Below, piece by piece: positions 1-8,610 of a stretch of 64,000 bases of DNA. Within the stretch, counting starts at the first letter, position 1, and every line of letters begins with the position of its first letter. The DNA lies in the NCBI RefSeq assembly GCF_003025555.1, contig NZ_PYMH01000003.1:186001-250000 (forward strand). The letters run 5' to 3'. Both the position numbers and the translations under genes were made by a program. The notes below the pieces were generated by a model. It worked only from the letters and a program-made list of their open reading frames with translations. It ran no database searches and was not told the DNA's origin. The DNA is from Photobacterium lutimaris. GTDB lineage: Bacteria > Pseudomonadota > Gammaproteobacteria > Enterobacterales > Vibrionaceae.

Positions 1-1063
1 TTTGAATGGCGGTAATATTCTGGCCGATTTCATCGTGCAATTCTCTTGCGACGGATTTGCGAATATCTTCTTCAACATGGACCAGCTGCCGCGCAAGCTG
101 TTTCTTGAAGAACAGCTCCTTTTGCAGCTCTTTATTGGCCTGTTTCAGTTGCTGGGAAAGTAGGTACTGACGGCTGATAGCGATACCTAGCCCCAATCCA
201 ATAAGTGCTTGCGTGGCAATAAAGCTTTGTAATTCTAGGTCGGTATCAAAGGAGCCAGAGATTTGGCGAGCAGTGGCAAGAAGGATACTGTTCATTACAC
301 TTGCCAGTACGCCACCTTGCCAACCATAGCGATAAGCCATAAAAATATTGGGCAGCAGGAACAAGAGTAGCGAAAGAGATTTCATTTCTTCTAGCAAGGT
401 CAACTCTGCCACGAGTCCGATGGTGAAAAACACCAGACACCAGATAAATGCAGAGCTGCGAAGTGTTACCTCCTGATGTACAAGCTTGGGGCTGAGAGGT
501 TGCCATATCTGGCGATGCAAATAGTCGTAAAGCAGGAAGAAAAAGGGCGTTAGCAAGATGCCGCCGGTGAATGCTGAGACGGCACCTTCCAGCACGTAAT
601 CAAAGCCGAAACCAATGGGTTTGGTGACCAGCAAAAGGGCGATGCCACAGATGCAGGAGTAAGCAAAAGCAAAGCAGCACAGCGCCAGAATTTGTTTCCA
701 GTACACATCGAACTTGTGCCATATAGGGTGAAACGCGATGGCTGAAGCATGGCAAAAGAAGGAGAACATCATGAGCAGGTAGAGCACGCTGTTATCACTA
801 ATAACGGGAAGCATTAGCGCGATCAGTCCTGCTTCTGCAAGGGTAAACAACAGCCAATAGCGGCGTGGGCTTAGGGCATAGACGGCTAACTTGAGTCCTG
901 TGGGAAGAAAAAGGCCCGCTAAAAGAAGATCTGGTACCAGGTAGCGGCTGATATTCCAGAGGCAAAACCAGCTGATGGTGTACAAAACCAGAGCGAAAGC
1001 ATAGCTAAAGCCGTGCGTCAGGATGAGCTGTGGCAGATGCCGTTGCCGGGTTATTTCGTTCAT
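1..1063 (-). CDS. uhpB: UhpB-like membrane sensor histidine kinase (3' end cut by window edge)
   Basis: About 354 codons are readable on the minus strand from an ATG at 1063; the rest lies beyond position 1. The first ~270 residues are very hydrophobic and form a multi-spanning MASE1-like sensor region. A cytoplasmic helical linker follows, then the phospho-acceptor box RELHDEIGQNITAIQ, typical of the HisKA_3 (NarL/UhpB) kinase class. The ATPase domain would be off the edge. The start codon overlaps the stop of the response regulator upstream (ATGA), so the two are translationally coupled. In enterics UhpB works with UhpC to sense external glucose-6-phosphate; neither uhpC nor uhpT is visible here, so the signal is unproven. 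The kinase class is sure; the symbol is by resemblance. Confidence 0.8.
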   Translation of the reverse strand, partial: MNEITRQRHLPQLILTHGFSYAFALVLYTISWFCLWNISRYLVPDLLLAGLFLPTGLKLAVYALSPRRYWLLFTLAEAGLIALMLPVISDNSVLYLLMMFSFFCHASAIAFHPIWHKFDVYWKQILALCCFAFAYSCICGIALLLVTKPIGFGFDYVLEGAVSAFTGGILLTPFFFLLYDYLHRQIWQPLSPKLVHQEVTLRSSAFIWCLVFFTIGLVAELTLLEEMKSLSLLLFLLPNIFMAYRYGWQGGVLASVMNSILLATARQISGSFDTDLELQSFIATQALIGLGLGIAISRQYLLSQQLKQANKELQKELFFKKQLARQLVHVEEDIRKSVARELHDEIGQNITAIQ

Positions 1064-1695
1064 ACTGGCCCATCAGTGAGCAATTTATGCTGGAGGGCGA
1101 AGCGAATGAGATCAACATTATTGGAAAGATTGAGTTTGCTAAGAATATTTGCCCGATGGACGTGTATGGTCTTATGACTGATATACAGTTCACTGCCTAT
1201 TTCTTTGACATCCTTGCCTAGGATCAGGTGATCGAACACTTCGCGCTCTCGTTTGGTGAGATCTTGCAATACGTTGGGCCCTGCCGATGCATTGCTGAGG
1301 TTGACCAGAGCATCAGCACAAAGGTAGCGGTCGCCATTAGCGACGGTGCGTATTGCTTTAACGAGCTCGCTAGGGCCACAGCGTTTAGATAGATAGCCAT
1401 AAGCTCCGGCTTCAATTGCTTTGCTGACAAAGGAGGCGGAGTCATAAATACTGAGGATGATGGCTTTAAAATGAGGGTGTTTTCTACGCAGTTTTTCTAG
1501 CAGAATCAGCCCGCTTTCATCCGGCATCGAAATATCGATCACTGCGACGTCGACATCAGAATCAGACAGTCCTCGAAATGCATCACGAGCATTGCTGAAT
1601 TCACTGTGAATTTGAATATCTGGTTCCATTGACAGCAATTGAGCGAAACCTGAGCGGACCACAATATGGTCATCAACTAAGGCGACAGAAGTCAT
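1060..1695 (-). CDS. uhpA: UhpA-like response regulator (NarL/FixJ family)
   Basis: A 211-residue protein with an N-terminal receiver domain (about 1-120) and a C-terminal LuxR-type helix-turn-helix (about 143-205, including ISHKTIHVHRANILSKL). The acidic pocket is D8/D9 and the phosphorylated aspartate is D54 in VIDISMPDESG; a conserved lysine follows in YLSKR. It is the expected partner of the HisKA_3 kinase encoded immediately downstream, whose ATG overlaps this stop. In the known system UhpA activates the hexose-phosphate transporter gene uhpT; no target is visible in this window. The upstream stretch 1696-2065 holds no recognisable gene and presumably carries the promoter. Confidence 0.8.
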   Translation of the reverse strand: MTSVALVDDHIVVRSGFAQLLSMEPDIQIHSEFSNARDAFRGLSDSDVDVAVIDISMPDESGLILLEKLRRKHPHFKAIILSIYDSASFVSKAIEAGAYGYLSKRCGPSELVKAIRTVANGDRYLCADALVNLSNASAGPNVLQDLTKREREVFDHLILGKDVKEIGSELYISHKTIHVHRANILSKLNLSNNVDLIRFALQHKLLTDGPV

Positions 1696-2065
1696 ATTTC
1701 CAACCTACATAATTCTTAAAAAAAGGAAATTACCAATGTAATGACAATAATGCACAAAACACGGATGAAGGTGTGAGAGCTGTCTCTAAAGTTGAGCGCT
1801 AAATGTGAGCATTCAATAATTGCACGGCAAAGATGCGGGTATTTATAACGGGTATATTTAATACTTAGATCATAGCCATTGTTCAATAAGAGTTTAACGG
1901 TTAGCCATTTTATTGACGATAATGGCTTGAAAGTGAAGCCATGGGTTTAAGCTGCTGATATATAAGCATTAATACTTGCTCTTTGAAAGCGATGTAGTGT
2001 CACGATTATTTATGCAATTACCACCATATTTAACCTTTTCCTTATTTTGATATAGGAGAAATGGT

Positions 2066-2191
2066 ATGAATAAAACATCGTTATTTTGTATTGGCCTTTT
2101 TGGTAACGTGCGATACTCAGAAGTATTCGACTATTTCGACCATATTACTAACAGTATCAATGGGATGATAGGGAGCGGTGATACAAAGTGA
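2066..2191 (+). CDS. candidate 41-residue small protein
   Basis: An ATG at 2066 is preceded by a good Shine-Dalgarno sequence (TAGGAGAA, about 5 nt upstream) and opens a 41-codon frame ending in TGA at 2189-2191. The product begins MNKTSLFCIGLFGNVRY and continues with an aromatic, acidic middle (YSEVFDYFDHI). No family is recognised and there is no clear signal peptide or membrane helix beyond the short hydrophobic start. It sits alone in the 576-bp gap between uhpA and the VOC gene, with a strong hairpin 33 bp after its stop. The ribosome-binding site and the terminator support a real gene, but an open frame of this length can arise by chance. Confidence 0.35.
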   Translation: MNKTSLFCIGLFGNVRYSEVFDYFDHITNSINGMIGSGDTK

Positions 2192-2224
2192 GTCGTCATC
2201 AGCAGGGAGTGTCCGAATGCAAAA

Positions 2225-2251
2225 AAAGGATTGGCATTGAGCCAATCCTTT
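2225..2251. terminator. bidirectional hairpin terminator
   Basis: An 11-bp perfect stem (AAAGGATTGGC / GCCAATCCTTT) with a 5-nt loop. On the minus strand it is followed by a T-rich run, so it ends transcription of the VOC gene; on the plus strand it could end the candidate small gene at 2066-2191. Confidence 0.8.
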
Positions 2252-2271
2252 GTTGATGTTTTTGCGAACAT

Positions 2272-2757
2272 TTACTCGTAATCAGAAGCGTAAGTTTCTT
2301 CGTAAGTGTGTGAGTAAAGTTCAAATAGGTTGCCAAATGGGTCTTCTAGATAAACCATTTTGGCTGGTTTGTTATCATCTTCTGGGTGGTAGCGCATGAT
2401 GTCCATACGTACTTTACCACCGAATTTTTCTACTTTATCAATTACACCAGCGAAATCATCGGTCTGAAGGCAGAAATGGAAAATACCAAGACGAGAGAAA
2501 TCGACCTCGTGGCGTTCCTGTCGCGCTTTCATTTCAAATAGCTCGACCCCGATACCATCTGTTGTTACGAGATGGGCAATGTTAAAGCCCTTAAAGCCTT
2601 CGCCAAATACCGCGATACACATTCTACCGATAGCGGTTTCACGTTCTTCAATAACTTTGGTGTTGTTCATGACGATTTTTAGGCCAAGAGCATTGGTATA
2701 AAACTCTACCGCTTTATCCATATCGCCCACCATGATACCAACGTGATTCATTTTCAT
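2272..2757 (-). CDS. VOC superfamily protein (glyoxalase/bleomycin-resistance fold)
   Basis: A 161-residue protein with two beta-alpha-beta-beta-beta modules typical of the vicinal oxygen chelate fold. The first module opens MNHVGIMVGDMDKAVEFY and closes with the acidic strand IGVELFE; the second opens IFHFCLQTDD and closes with DPFGNLFELYS. H5, the Glu in VELFE, the His in IFHF and the Glu in LFELYS sit where the metal ligands of this superfamily lie. Members include lactoylglutathione lyase, methylmalonyl-CoA epimerase and dioxygenases, so the substrate cannot be told. The start is set by a GGAGC ribosome-binding site. It is a single-gene unit ending at the hairpin 2225-2251. Confidence 0.75.
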   Translation of the reverse strand: MKMNHVGIMVGDMDKAVEFYTNALGLKIVMNNTKVIEERETAIGRMCIAVFGEGFKGFNIAHLVTTDGIGVELFEMKARQERHEVDFSRLGIFHFCLQTDDFAGVIDKVEKFGGKVRMDIMRYHPEDDNKPAKMVYLEDPFGNLFELYSHTYEETYASDYE

Positions 2758-3023
2758 AATTTGCTCCAGACTCAGATGATTGTGACGTGATTTGTTTCGA
2801 TGGAGAGAGTATATGTATGGATGGTTATTAATTGAAATTATCGATAATTATAAAAATGATAATTAAAATTTATCTTAAGATGTCAAATTTAGTGTCGGCG
2901 AACCGAAGCCGCACATAACTGACAACCCATCACATCACCAAACTATTGCCAGGTCATTGTATGCACTGGTTAGCAAAAAACATCTATCCTTATAGATGCC
3001 TTTTACTTATGCAGGTTAATTTC

Positions 3024-3221
3024 ATGAAAAAGCTAATTGGTTTACTGGTAATTATGTTTTTCAGCGTTTCGGTACAGGCCGGGGGAGGCTCTGGTACTGG
3101 GGGGATTCCGAGCGTCCCCTGTGTGATTGATGGTAAGCTCATTCATAAACACTTGTTAATTACCGAGTGTAATGAGTTGAAGAGAGAAGTAACCGATAAG
3201 AAAGCTCAGCCGACGTATTAA
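3024..3221 (+). CDS. small exported protein of unknown function
   Basis: A 65-residue frame from the ATG at 3024; a longer frame opens at 2946 but the sequence before this Met lacks exported-protein character. The N-terminus MKKLIGLLVIMFFSVSVQA is a textbook Sec signal peptide with a VQA cleavage site, leaving a mature chain of about 46 residues that begins with a glycine-rich stretch (GGGSGTGG). Two cysteines in the mature part (VPCV and ITEC) could form a disulphide in the periplasm. It is not recognised as any named family. The ribosome-binding site (GCAGGTTAA) is weak. It lies between the VOC gene and the alpha-galactosidase gene, with no sign of shared transcription. Confidence 0.55.
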   Translation: MKKLIGLLVIMFFSVSVQAGGGSGTGGIPSVPCVIDGKLIHKHLLITECNELKREVTDKKAQPTY

Positions 3222-3363
3222 CAATATTGTATAGCCTCCTGTTACGGGGTCACTTCTGACTCCGTTTATTTCATACCTCTTAGGATATCCCTTTCTTTGG
3301 CAGGAATGATTTTCAAATAAAAGCACAGTCCTGCTTAAAAGCTGGTTACGGTATCGTGATTTA

Positions 3364-3396
3364 TGGAAACGTTTCCAGTGTGCGGGGTGGCTCACA
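3364..3396 (+). promoter_or_regulatory. LacI/GalR-type operator and possible CRP half-site upstream of aga
   Basis: TGGAAACGTTTCCA (3364-3377) is a perfect 14-bp palindrome with the central CG typical of LacI-family operators. Fourteen bases further on is TCACAGTATC (from 3392), the right half of a CRP-like site. The same pair of elements stands before melB at 5723-5763, so both genes probably answer to one sugar-specific repressor plus catabolite control. No adjacent repressor gene is present. Confidence 0.65.
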
Positions 3397-3452
3397 GTAT
3401 CTGCCGGGTATTTCATTATGATCGGGTGAAATTTCATGCTTAACAGGAAACC

Positions 3453-5576
3453 ATGAATATGGATAAGCAAATCATTCGTTTGAAAGGTACGCAGTCTGAA
3501 CTGATTGTTGAAGTAGGGAATTTCGCAGAAATCCTCTATTGGGGAGAGGCTATTTCAGGCCACCCCAAAGGGGCTGAGTTAGCTTTGAAACGTCCTGTTC
3601 CTTATGGCCGCTTAGATAATGATGTGCCTGTTTCGTTGCATCCTGAATTAGCAAGAGGCGTATTTGGTAGTCCAGCACTGGAAGGTCACCGTAATGGGCA
3701 AGACTGGGCACCTGCATTTACCATCAAGTCTATTTCACACGAAAGCGGTAGCCTTATTATTGAAAGCCACGATCCTATTTCAGGGCTAGCGCTAACGGTA
3801 AATTTGACGTTGGATAGCAATGATGTTGTCCAACTTAAGCAAACACTCACCAATACCGGGGAAGGGGAGTATCAGGTTAACCGCTTGGCAAATACCTTAC
3901 CGATTCCTGAGCGGGCCAATGAGCTACTAACCTACTATGGTCGTTGGGTGAAAGAGTTTCAGCAGGTGCGCCAAACCTTATCTCAAGGTGGCTACCAGCA
4001 AGAAAACCGTCGTGGCCGCACATCACACGAACATTATCCTGCATTGATTGCTGGAACCAAGGGCTTCGGAGAGTGTGATGGTGATGTCTGGGGCTTCCAT
4101 TTAGCCTGGAGTGGTAATCACCGCATGCGTGTTGATGTCAAAGCCGATGGACGGCGTGTTGTGCAGGCTGAGGCATTATATTTCCCAGGTGAAATCTCTT
4201 TGCAGCCAGGCGAAACTCTCGTGACACCAGTACTGTATGCCTCACACAGTGCGGCGGGTTTAAATCGCATGAGCCAGCAGTTCCATGGTCATGTTCGTGA
4301 GTCGATTCTTGCGCCACAAATCAGTGAAAAGCCACGGCCAATCCACCTTAATACGTGGGAAGGCATATATTTTGACCACGATCCGGCTTATATCAAAGAT
4401 ATGGCAACAGAATCCGCAAAAATGGGCGTCGAGCGCTTCATTATTGATGACGGTTGGTTTAGCGGTCGTGATGGCGATAAAGCCGCGCTGGGCGATTGGT
4501 ATCTTGACGAAACTAAATACCCCGAGGGACTTGAGGGGGTCGTCAGTCATGTCAATAAGCTGGGCATGGAGTTCGGTTTGTGGTTTGAGCCAGAGATGAT
4601 CAACAAGGACTCGGATCTGTACCGCAATCACCCTGACTGGGTATTGGCTATCGAAGGCTACGAGCAGCCAACGGGCCGTAACCAATATGCTATTGATTTA
4701 CAAAATGAAGAGGCGTTTGATTACCTGCTTGAGAGGCTGGATCACTTCCTGTCTGCCTACAATATCGCTTATATCAAATGGGATATGAACCGTGAGATTG
4801 TTCAACCAGGACACAGAGGGCGTGCTGCGGGGAATAATCAGGTGAAGCGCTATTATGAATTGGTAGAGCAGATCCGTGAACGTCATCCTGAGGTTGAAAT
4901 TGAGTCTTGTGCTGCGGGTGGTGGCCGAATTGATTTCGAAGTACTTAAACGTACCCATCGTTTCTGGACATCGGATAACAACGATGCGCTTGAAAGGCAG
5001 CAAATCCAACGGGGGTTCAGCTATTTCTTCCCCCCAGAAGTGATGGGAAGCCACATAGGTGCCCGCCATTGTCATAGTACCCGCCGTACCCATGATATCC
5101 AGTTCCGTGGACTAACCGCTTTGTTCGGGCATATGGGGATCGAGTTGGATCCTGTGAAAGAAGGGGTTGAAGAAAAAGCAGGCTTTGAGCGTTATATCAA
5201 ATTACACAAGACTTATCGTTCGTTACTTCATCGCGGTAAGTCCGTACGCATTCCGGTGGATGACCACGATGCCCAGTTAGCAAAAGCGGTTGTCAGCGAC
5301 GATGGTAACGAAGCGTTGGTCATGGTGGCGCAACTTGCGATGCCGACCAATTCACTCAGTGGTGTGCTGAGGATCCCAGGTCTAGATACAGATAAAGCCT
5401 ATACCATATCGGTGATTGATCAGCCTGCTAACTTCCATGCAGGCTTGGTGAACCAGCAACCTGCTTGGACGCAACAGCCGGTAACGCTTACAGGTGAGTG
5501 GTGCCAGAAAGTGGGACTCGCAATGCCAATCCTTGATGCAGAAAGCGCTATTCTTATCAGGTTAGTTACGGAATAA
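3453..5576 (+). CDS. aga: alpha-galactosidase, glycoside hydrolase family 36
   Basis: A 707-residue enzyme of the length usual for bacterial GH36 alpha-galactosidases, which release terminal alpha-1,6-galactose from melibiose and raffinose. An N-terminal beta-sandwich (to about 320) is followed by the TIM barrel and a short C-terminal beta domain. The nucleophile is D444 in YIKWDMNRE and the acid/base is D508 in WTSDNND; IIDDGWFSGRDGD and the CAAGGGR loop are further family signatures. There is no signal peptide, so it acts in the cytoplasm on sugar brought in by the MelB-like carrier encoded next. The start has an AGGAAACC ribosome-binding site; an ATG two codons later is also possible. It follows the operator at 3364 and ends at its own terminator, so aga and melB are separate units. 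Confidence 0.92.
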   Translation: MNMDKQIIRLKGTQSELIVEVGNFAEILYWGEAISGHPKGAELALKRPVPYGRLDNDVPVSLHPELARGVFGSPALEGHRNGQDWAPAFTIKSISHESGSLIIESHDPISGLALTVNLTLDSNDVVQLKQTLTNTGEGEYQVNRLANTLPIPERANELLTYYGRWVKEFQQVRQTLSQGGYQQENRRGRTSHEHYPALIAGTKGFGECDGDVWGFHLAWSGNHRMRVDVKADGRRVVQAEALYFPGEISLQPGETLVTPVLYASHSAAGLNRMSQQFHGHVRESILAPQISEKPRPIHLNTWEGIYFDHDPAYIKDMATESAKMGVERFIIDDGWFSGRDGDKAALGDWYLDETKYPEGLEGVVSHVNKLGMEFGLWFEPEMINKDSDLYRNHPDWVLAIEGYEQPTGRNQYAIDLQNEEAFDYLLERLDHFLSAYNIAYIKWDMNREIVQPGHRGRAAGNNQVKRYYELVEQIRERHPEVEIESCAAGGGRIDFEVLKRTHRFWTSDNNDALERQQIQRGFSYFFPPEVMGSHIGARHCHSTRRTHDIQFRGLTALFGHMGIELDPVKEGVEEKAGFERYIKLHKTYRSLLHRGKSVRIPVDDHDAQLAKAVVSDDGNEALVMVAQLAMPTNSLSGVLRIPGLDTDKAYTISVIDQPANFHAGLVNQQPAWTQQPVTLTGEWCQKVGLAMPILDAESAILIRLVTE

Positions 5577-5604
5577 AAATCTATCTTTGATTTTATTTGA
5601 ATAA

Positions 5605-5632
5605 AAGGGGCCGAGTCAGGCCCCTTTTTTTG
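5605..5632 (+). terminator. rho-independent terminator after aga
   Basis: GGGGCC / GGCCCC stem (AAGGGGCC-GAGTCA-GGCCCCTT) followed by a run of T, 30 bp after the aga stop codon. Confidence 0.9.
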
Positions 5633-5722
5633 TTTACCTTACAGCACTTCATTCCATTAAAAATATAGCGATAAGCATGCGAAGTGATCGAAATCTCATT
5701 TTGTCATTCTATTCATGGAACT

Positions 5723-5758
5723 CATGGAAACGTTTCCATGGGTGGGGCTTAGATCACA
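5723..5758 (+). promoter_or_regulatory. LacI/GalR-type operator and possible CRP half-site upstream of melB
   Basis: CATGGAAACGTTTCCATG (5723-5740) is a perfect 18-bp palindrome containing the same 14-bp core as the site before aga. It is followed after 15 bases by TCACAGTTATC (from 5754), again matching the aga promoter. The gap 5577-5885 holds the aga terminator, this control region and the melB leader, and no gene. Confidence 0.7.
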
Positions 5759-5885
5759 GTTATCCTTCTGTAGATCCTTAATATACCTAATGAGCCCAGA
5801 GCTTAATTAATAAAGATACAATAATGAACTCTGTACGCGCCCTTTTAGTTAGGGAAAGGGGGTGGAACAGAATGAAGGATAAAAA

Positions 5886-7256
5886 ATGTCTGACAAAATT
5901 ACATTACAAACCAAATTATCGTATGGTCTCGGTGCGCTAGGTAAAGATTTCGCATGTGCACCGATTTATATTTTCTTGATGTTCTACTTCACCGATGTTG
6001 CAGGCTTGTCTGCTGCCTTTGTGGGTACTATCTTCCTTGCAGCCCGAATTCTTGATGCGGTTACTGATCCAATGATGGGGGTGATTGTTGATAACACCCG
6101 TTCAAAATTTGGTAAATTCCGCCCGTGGATTGTGATTGGTACATTGCTGAATGCCATCGTATTGGTTGGCCTGTTCAGCACTCACATGTTCGAAGGTCCT
6201 GCTCTATACCTTTATGCTGCAGCTGCATACATTCTTTGGGGCCTCACATATACCATTATGGATATCCCGTACTGGTCAATGATCCCGGCGCTGTCGAGCG
6301 AGCGCCAAGAACGTGAAAAGCTGGTTGTATGGCCACGTCTATTTGCCAGCCTAGCATGGTTTATCACCGGTACTTACGGCCTTCACATTGTGGGTGTCTT
6401 GGGTGACGGTAACCAAGGCGATGGCTTCTTCAATATGGCGATGCTGATTGCAGTACTGTTCGTGATGAGTGCTTTCTTGATTGCCCGTAACGTAAAAGAA
6501 AAAGCAGCGCCGGCCAATGCAAAACCTGCAGAAAAATTCAGTTTCAAAGATGTACTTATCATTATTGGTAAAAACGACCAGCTAAAAGCACTGATTGGTA
6601 CTGTGCTATCATTCCAGATTGCTAACCTGCTTGTTGGTGGCTTTGCTATCTACTACTTCTCTTACGCACTGGGTAATCCAGAACTGTTCCCTGTCTATAT
6701 GATGGTAGCGGGTGCAGCAGAAGTTGCTGGTGTGTTCTTGTTCCCTCGTATTGCCGCTAAACTTCCACGTAAGCACTTGTGGAAAATGGCATGTGGTTTC
6801 CCAATTCTATCTTGCATCATTTTGCTTGTAATGGCTGTCATGTTCCCTGGCAGTACGCTACTTATCGGTTTGGCGGGTGCAGCAATTAAGTTCGGTGTGG
6901 GTATTGCTAACGCACTACAAACAGTAATGCTTGCCGATGTTGTTGACTATGGTGAGTACAAAACAGGTCGTCGCAGTGAGAGTGTTATCTTCTCTGTGCA
7001 GACAATGCTAGTTAAATTCGCCGGTGCTGCTGGTGGCTTTATCGTCGGTGTGGGCTTGTCAGTGGTTGGTTATGTACCAAATGTCGAGCAAACAGCTGAT
7101 ACCATTATGGGGCTGAACTTTATGATGTTTGGTTTGCCTGCCATATTGATGGCAGTAAGTGGTATCGTTTACCAACGCTACTACCGCTTGCATGACGGTT
7201 TCAACAAAGATGCTGTTGAGAACGACATGGTTGATGTAAAACCAGTCCAAGCGTAA
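5886..7256 (+). CDS. melB: melibiose-type sugar:cation symporter (GPH family, MelB-like)
   Basis: A 456-residue, 12-helix inner-membrane carrier of the glycoside-pentoside-hexuronide family. The helix-II motif ILDAVTDPMMG carries D57 and D61, which correspond to the cation-site aspartates of MelB. The motif around residue 73, SKFGKFRPW, and the later VDYGEYKTGRRSES loop are also characteristic. It would bring in alpha-galactosides such as melibiose together with Na+ or H+ and feed the alpha-galactosidase. The start has a clear AAGGATAAAAA ribosome-binding site. The family is firm; the exact sugar is inferred from the neighbour and the shared operator. Confidence 0.88.
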   Translation: MSDKITLQTKLSYGLGALGKDFACAPIYIFLMFYFTDVAGLSAAFVGTIFLAARILDAVTDPMMGVIVDNTRSKFGKFRPWIVIGTLLNAIVLVGLFSTHMFEGPALYLYAAAAYILWGLTYTIMDIPYWSMIPALSSERQEREKLVVWPRLFASLAWFITGTYGLHIVGVLGDGNQGDGFFNMAMLIAVLFVMSAFLIARNVKEKAAPANAKPAEKFSFKDVLIIIGKNDQLKALIGTVLSFQIANLLVGGFAIYYFSYALGNPELFPVYMMVAGAAEVAGVFLFPRIAAKLPRKHLWKMACGFPILSCIILLVMAVMFPGSTLLIGLAGAAIKFGVGIANALQTVMLADVVDYGEYKTGRRSESVIFSVQTMLVKFAGAAGGFIVGVGLSVVGYVPNVEQTADTIMGLNFMMFGLPAILMAVSGIVYQRYYRLHDGFNKDAVENDMVDVKPVQA

Positions 7257-7287
7257 TTTATCTAAGCTTCAATTCAGTAGATAAGAA

Positions 7288-7313
7288 ACAGCTACCTTCG
7301 GTAGCTGTTTTTG
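7288..7313 (+). terminator. rho-independent terminator after melB
   Basis: ACAGCTAC / GTAGCTGT stem closed by a CTTCG loop and followed by TTTTTGTTT, 31 bp after the melB stop. Its complement has enough T to help end the convergent ynjF unit as well. Confidence 0.85.
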
Positions 7314-7345
7314 TTTATGTGATTGGTCTGTATTCCCTTCTTGTT

Positions 7346-7957
7346 TTAGGCTTCTTTAAGGGTTTGATACCCGGCCCAAATACGGGTAACAGTCGTGATC
7401 CAGCAAAGCGCGCCAAATATCCAAGCGATGGTGGCAAAGTGTGCAGGATACAAGCAGAACAGAACAAAGCAGGTAATGGTTTCGGTCCCTTCAGTCAGAC
7501 CACCAATATAGTACAGCGACTTCTGCTTATAGACTGGACTTTCGATGTTGCGCTTACCGGCCATGATAGCAAAGCTCAAGAAGCTAGATCCTGTACCGAT
7601 GAATGAGAAGATAAGAAAAGCACCTGCAATGGCGTTTGCTTCTGGATTAGCCAAAACGAAGCCGAAGGGCACCATGGAGTAGAACAGAAAATCCAAGGTA
7701 ATATCGAGAAAACCGCCGCAATCAGTGATGCCTTGCCGTCGAGCTATAGCACCATCGAGTCCGTCGAAGATACGGTTGATGACAATAAAGCCGAGTGCCC
7801 AACTGTAAGCTTCTAAAGCTAAGGCGGGTAGGGCAAATAAACCAATGACAAAACCGGTTACGGTCACTTGGTTTGCCGTAATACCGAGTTTGTCCGGTAG
7901 TGCCGAAAACGTGGTAAGTGGCCAGCGGATCACCTTGATCGCGTATCTATCTAGCAT
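7346..7957 (-). CDS. ynjF: CDP-alcohol phosphatidyltransferase family membrane protein (YnjF-like)
   Basis: A 203-residue membrane protein with the CDP-alcohol phosphotransferase signature DGLDGAIARRQ...GGFLDITLD, whose aspartates bind the metal and the CDP moiety. About six hydrophobic segments surround it. The family moves a phosphoalcohol from a CDP-lipid or CDP-alcohol; the substrate of YnjF is not known. It is last in the minus-strand cluster and its start overlaps the end of the ATPase gene by 7 nt. In Escherichia coli ynjF likewise follows ynjBCD (with ynjE between, absent here), which supports the name. Confidence 0.8.
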   Translation of the reverse strand: MLDRYAIKVIRWPLTTFSALPDKLGITANQVTVTGFVIGLFALPALALEAYSWALGFIVINRIFDGLDGAIARRQGITDCGGFLDITLDFLFYSMVPFGFVLANPEANAIAGAFLIFSFIGTGSSFLSFAIMAGKRNIESPVYKQKSLYYIGGLTEGTETITCFVLFCLYPAHFATIAWIFGALCWITTVTRIWAGYQTLKEA

Positions 7958-8610
7958 GCTTGTTGTTCCTGAACAGCGTTAGTCCATGGCCAATCCAATA
8001 CACGGCCATGCAGTGGGATATCATCCCGATCATGGGTAACCATGATCGTGGGGATCTGGCGATTGTTGATTTGATCAAAGACAAACTGCCTGAATTCATT
8101 ACGCAGCGCTTTATCGAGCTTGCTGAACGGTTCGTCGAGCAGAACGGCCTGAGGCTCCGAGAGAAGCATACGCATTAAGCTGATCCTTGCACGTTGTCCG
8201 CCAGATATTTCACTGGGCTGCTTATTAGCCAATTGCGATAAACCAAGGGTTGCGAGCGTTGATTCGGCCCGTTTAACCCGCTTCTCACCACGGTAATGGC
8301 GTGGAATACCGAACATGAGGTTTTCTAACACGCTTAGATGTGGAAAAAGCAAATCGTCTTGAAACAGTAAACCTATCTTGCGTTGATCAGGGGCCAGCGC
8401 GATGACGCTGCGCTCATTGAGTGTTACATCGCCGGATAAGGAGAAGTCATTGACGAGATGTCCCGCAATAGCACTCAGTAAGGTTGATTTCCCACAACCG
8501 CTTGGGCCCATTAAGCTGAAAACCTCACCAGGGCAAACGTCAAAACTCACAGGTGAAAAAAGGGAGGTATCACCAAGTTGGATTGCGAGGTTATTCACAG
8601 ATAATGTCAT
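7951..8610 (-). CDS. ynjD: ABC transporter ATP-binding protein (YnjD-like)
   Basis: A 219-residue ATPase with Walker A GPSGCGKST, signature ISGGQ, Walker B AVLLDEPFSKLD and the switch histidine in MVTHD. It powers the two-domain permease encoded just upstream, whose stop overlaps this start by 4 nt (ATGA), so translation is coupled. The domain resembles ThiQ and spermidine/iron type ATPases; the cargo of Ynj transporters has not been settled to my knowledge. Confidence 0.88.
   Translation of the reverse strand: MTLSVNNLAIQLGDTSLFSPVSFDVCPGEVFSLMGPSGCGKSTLLSAIAGHLVNDFSLSGDVTLNERSVIALAPDQRKIGLLFQDDLLFPHLSVLENLMFGIPRHYRGEKRVKRAESTLATLGLSQLANKQPSEISGGQRARISLMRMLLSEPQAVLLDEPFSKLDKALRNEFRQFVFDQINNRQIPTIMVTHDRDDIPLHGRVLDWPWTNAVQEQQAC

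Noticed and set aside
4260-5093. Two minus-strand open frames of 131-141 codons
   Set aside because: Both are antisense to the catalytic domain of the GH36 alpha-galactosidase and have no recognisable protein features.
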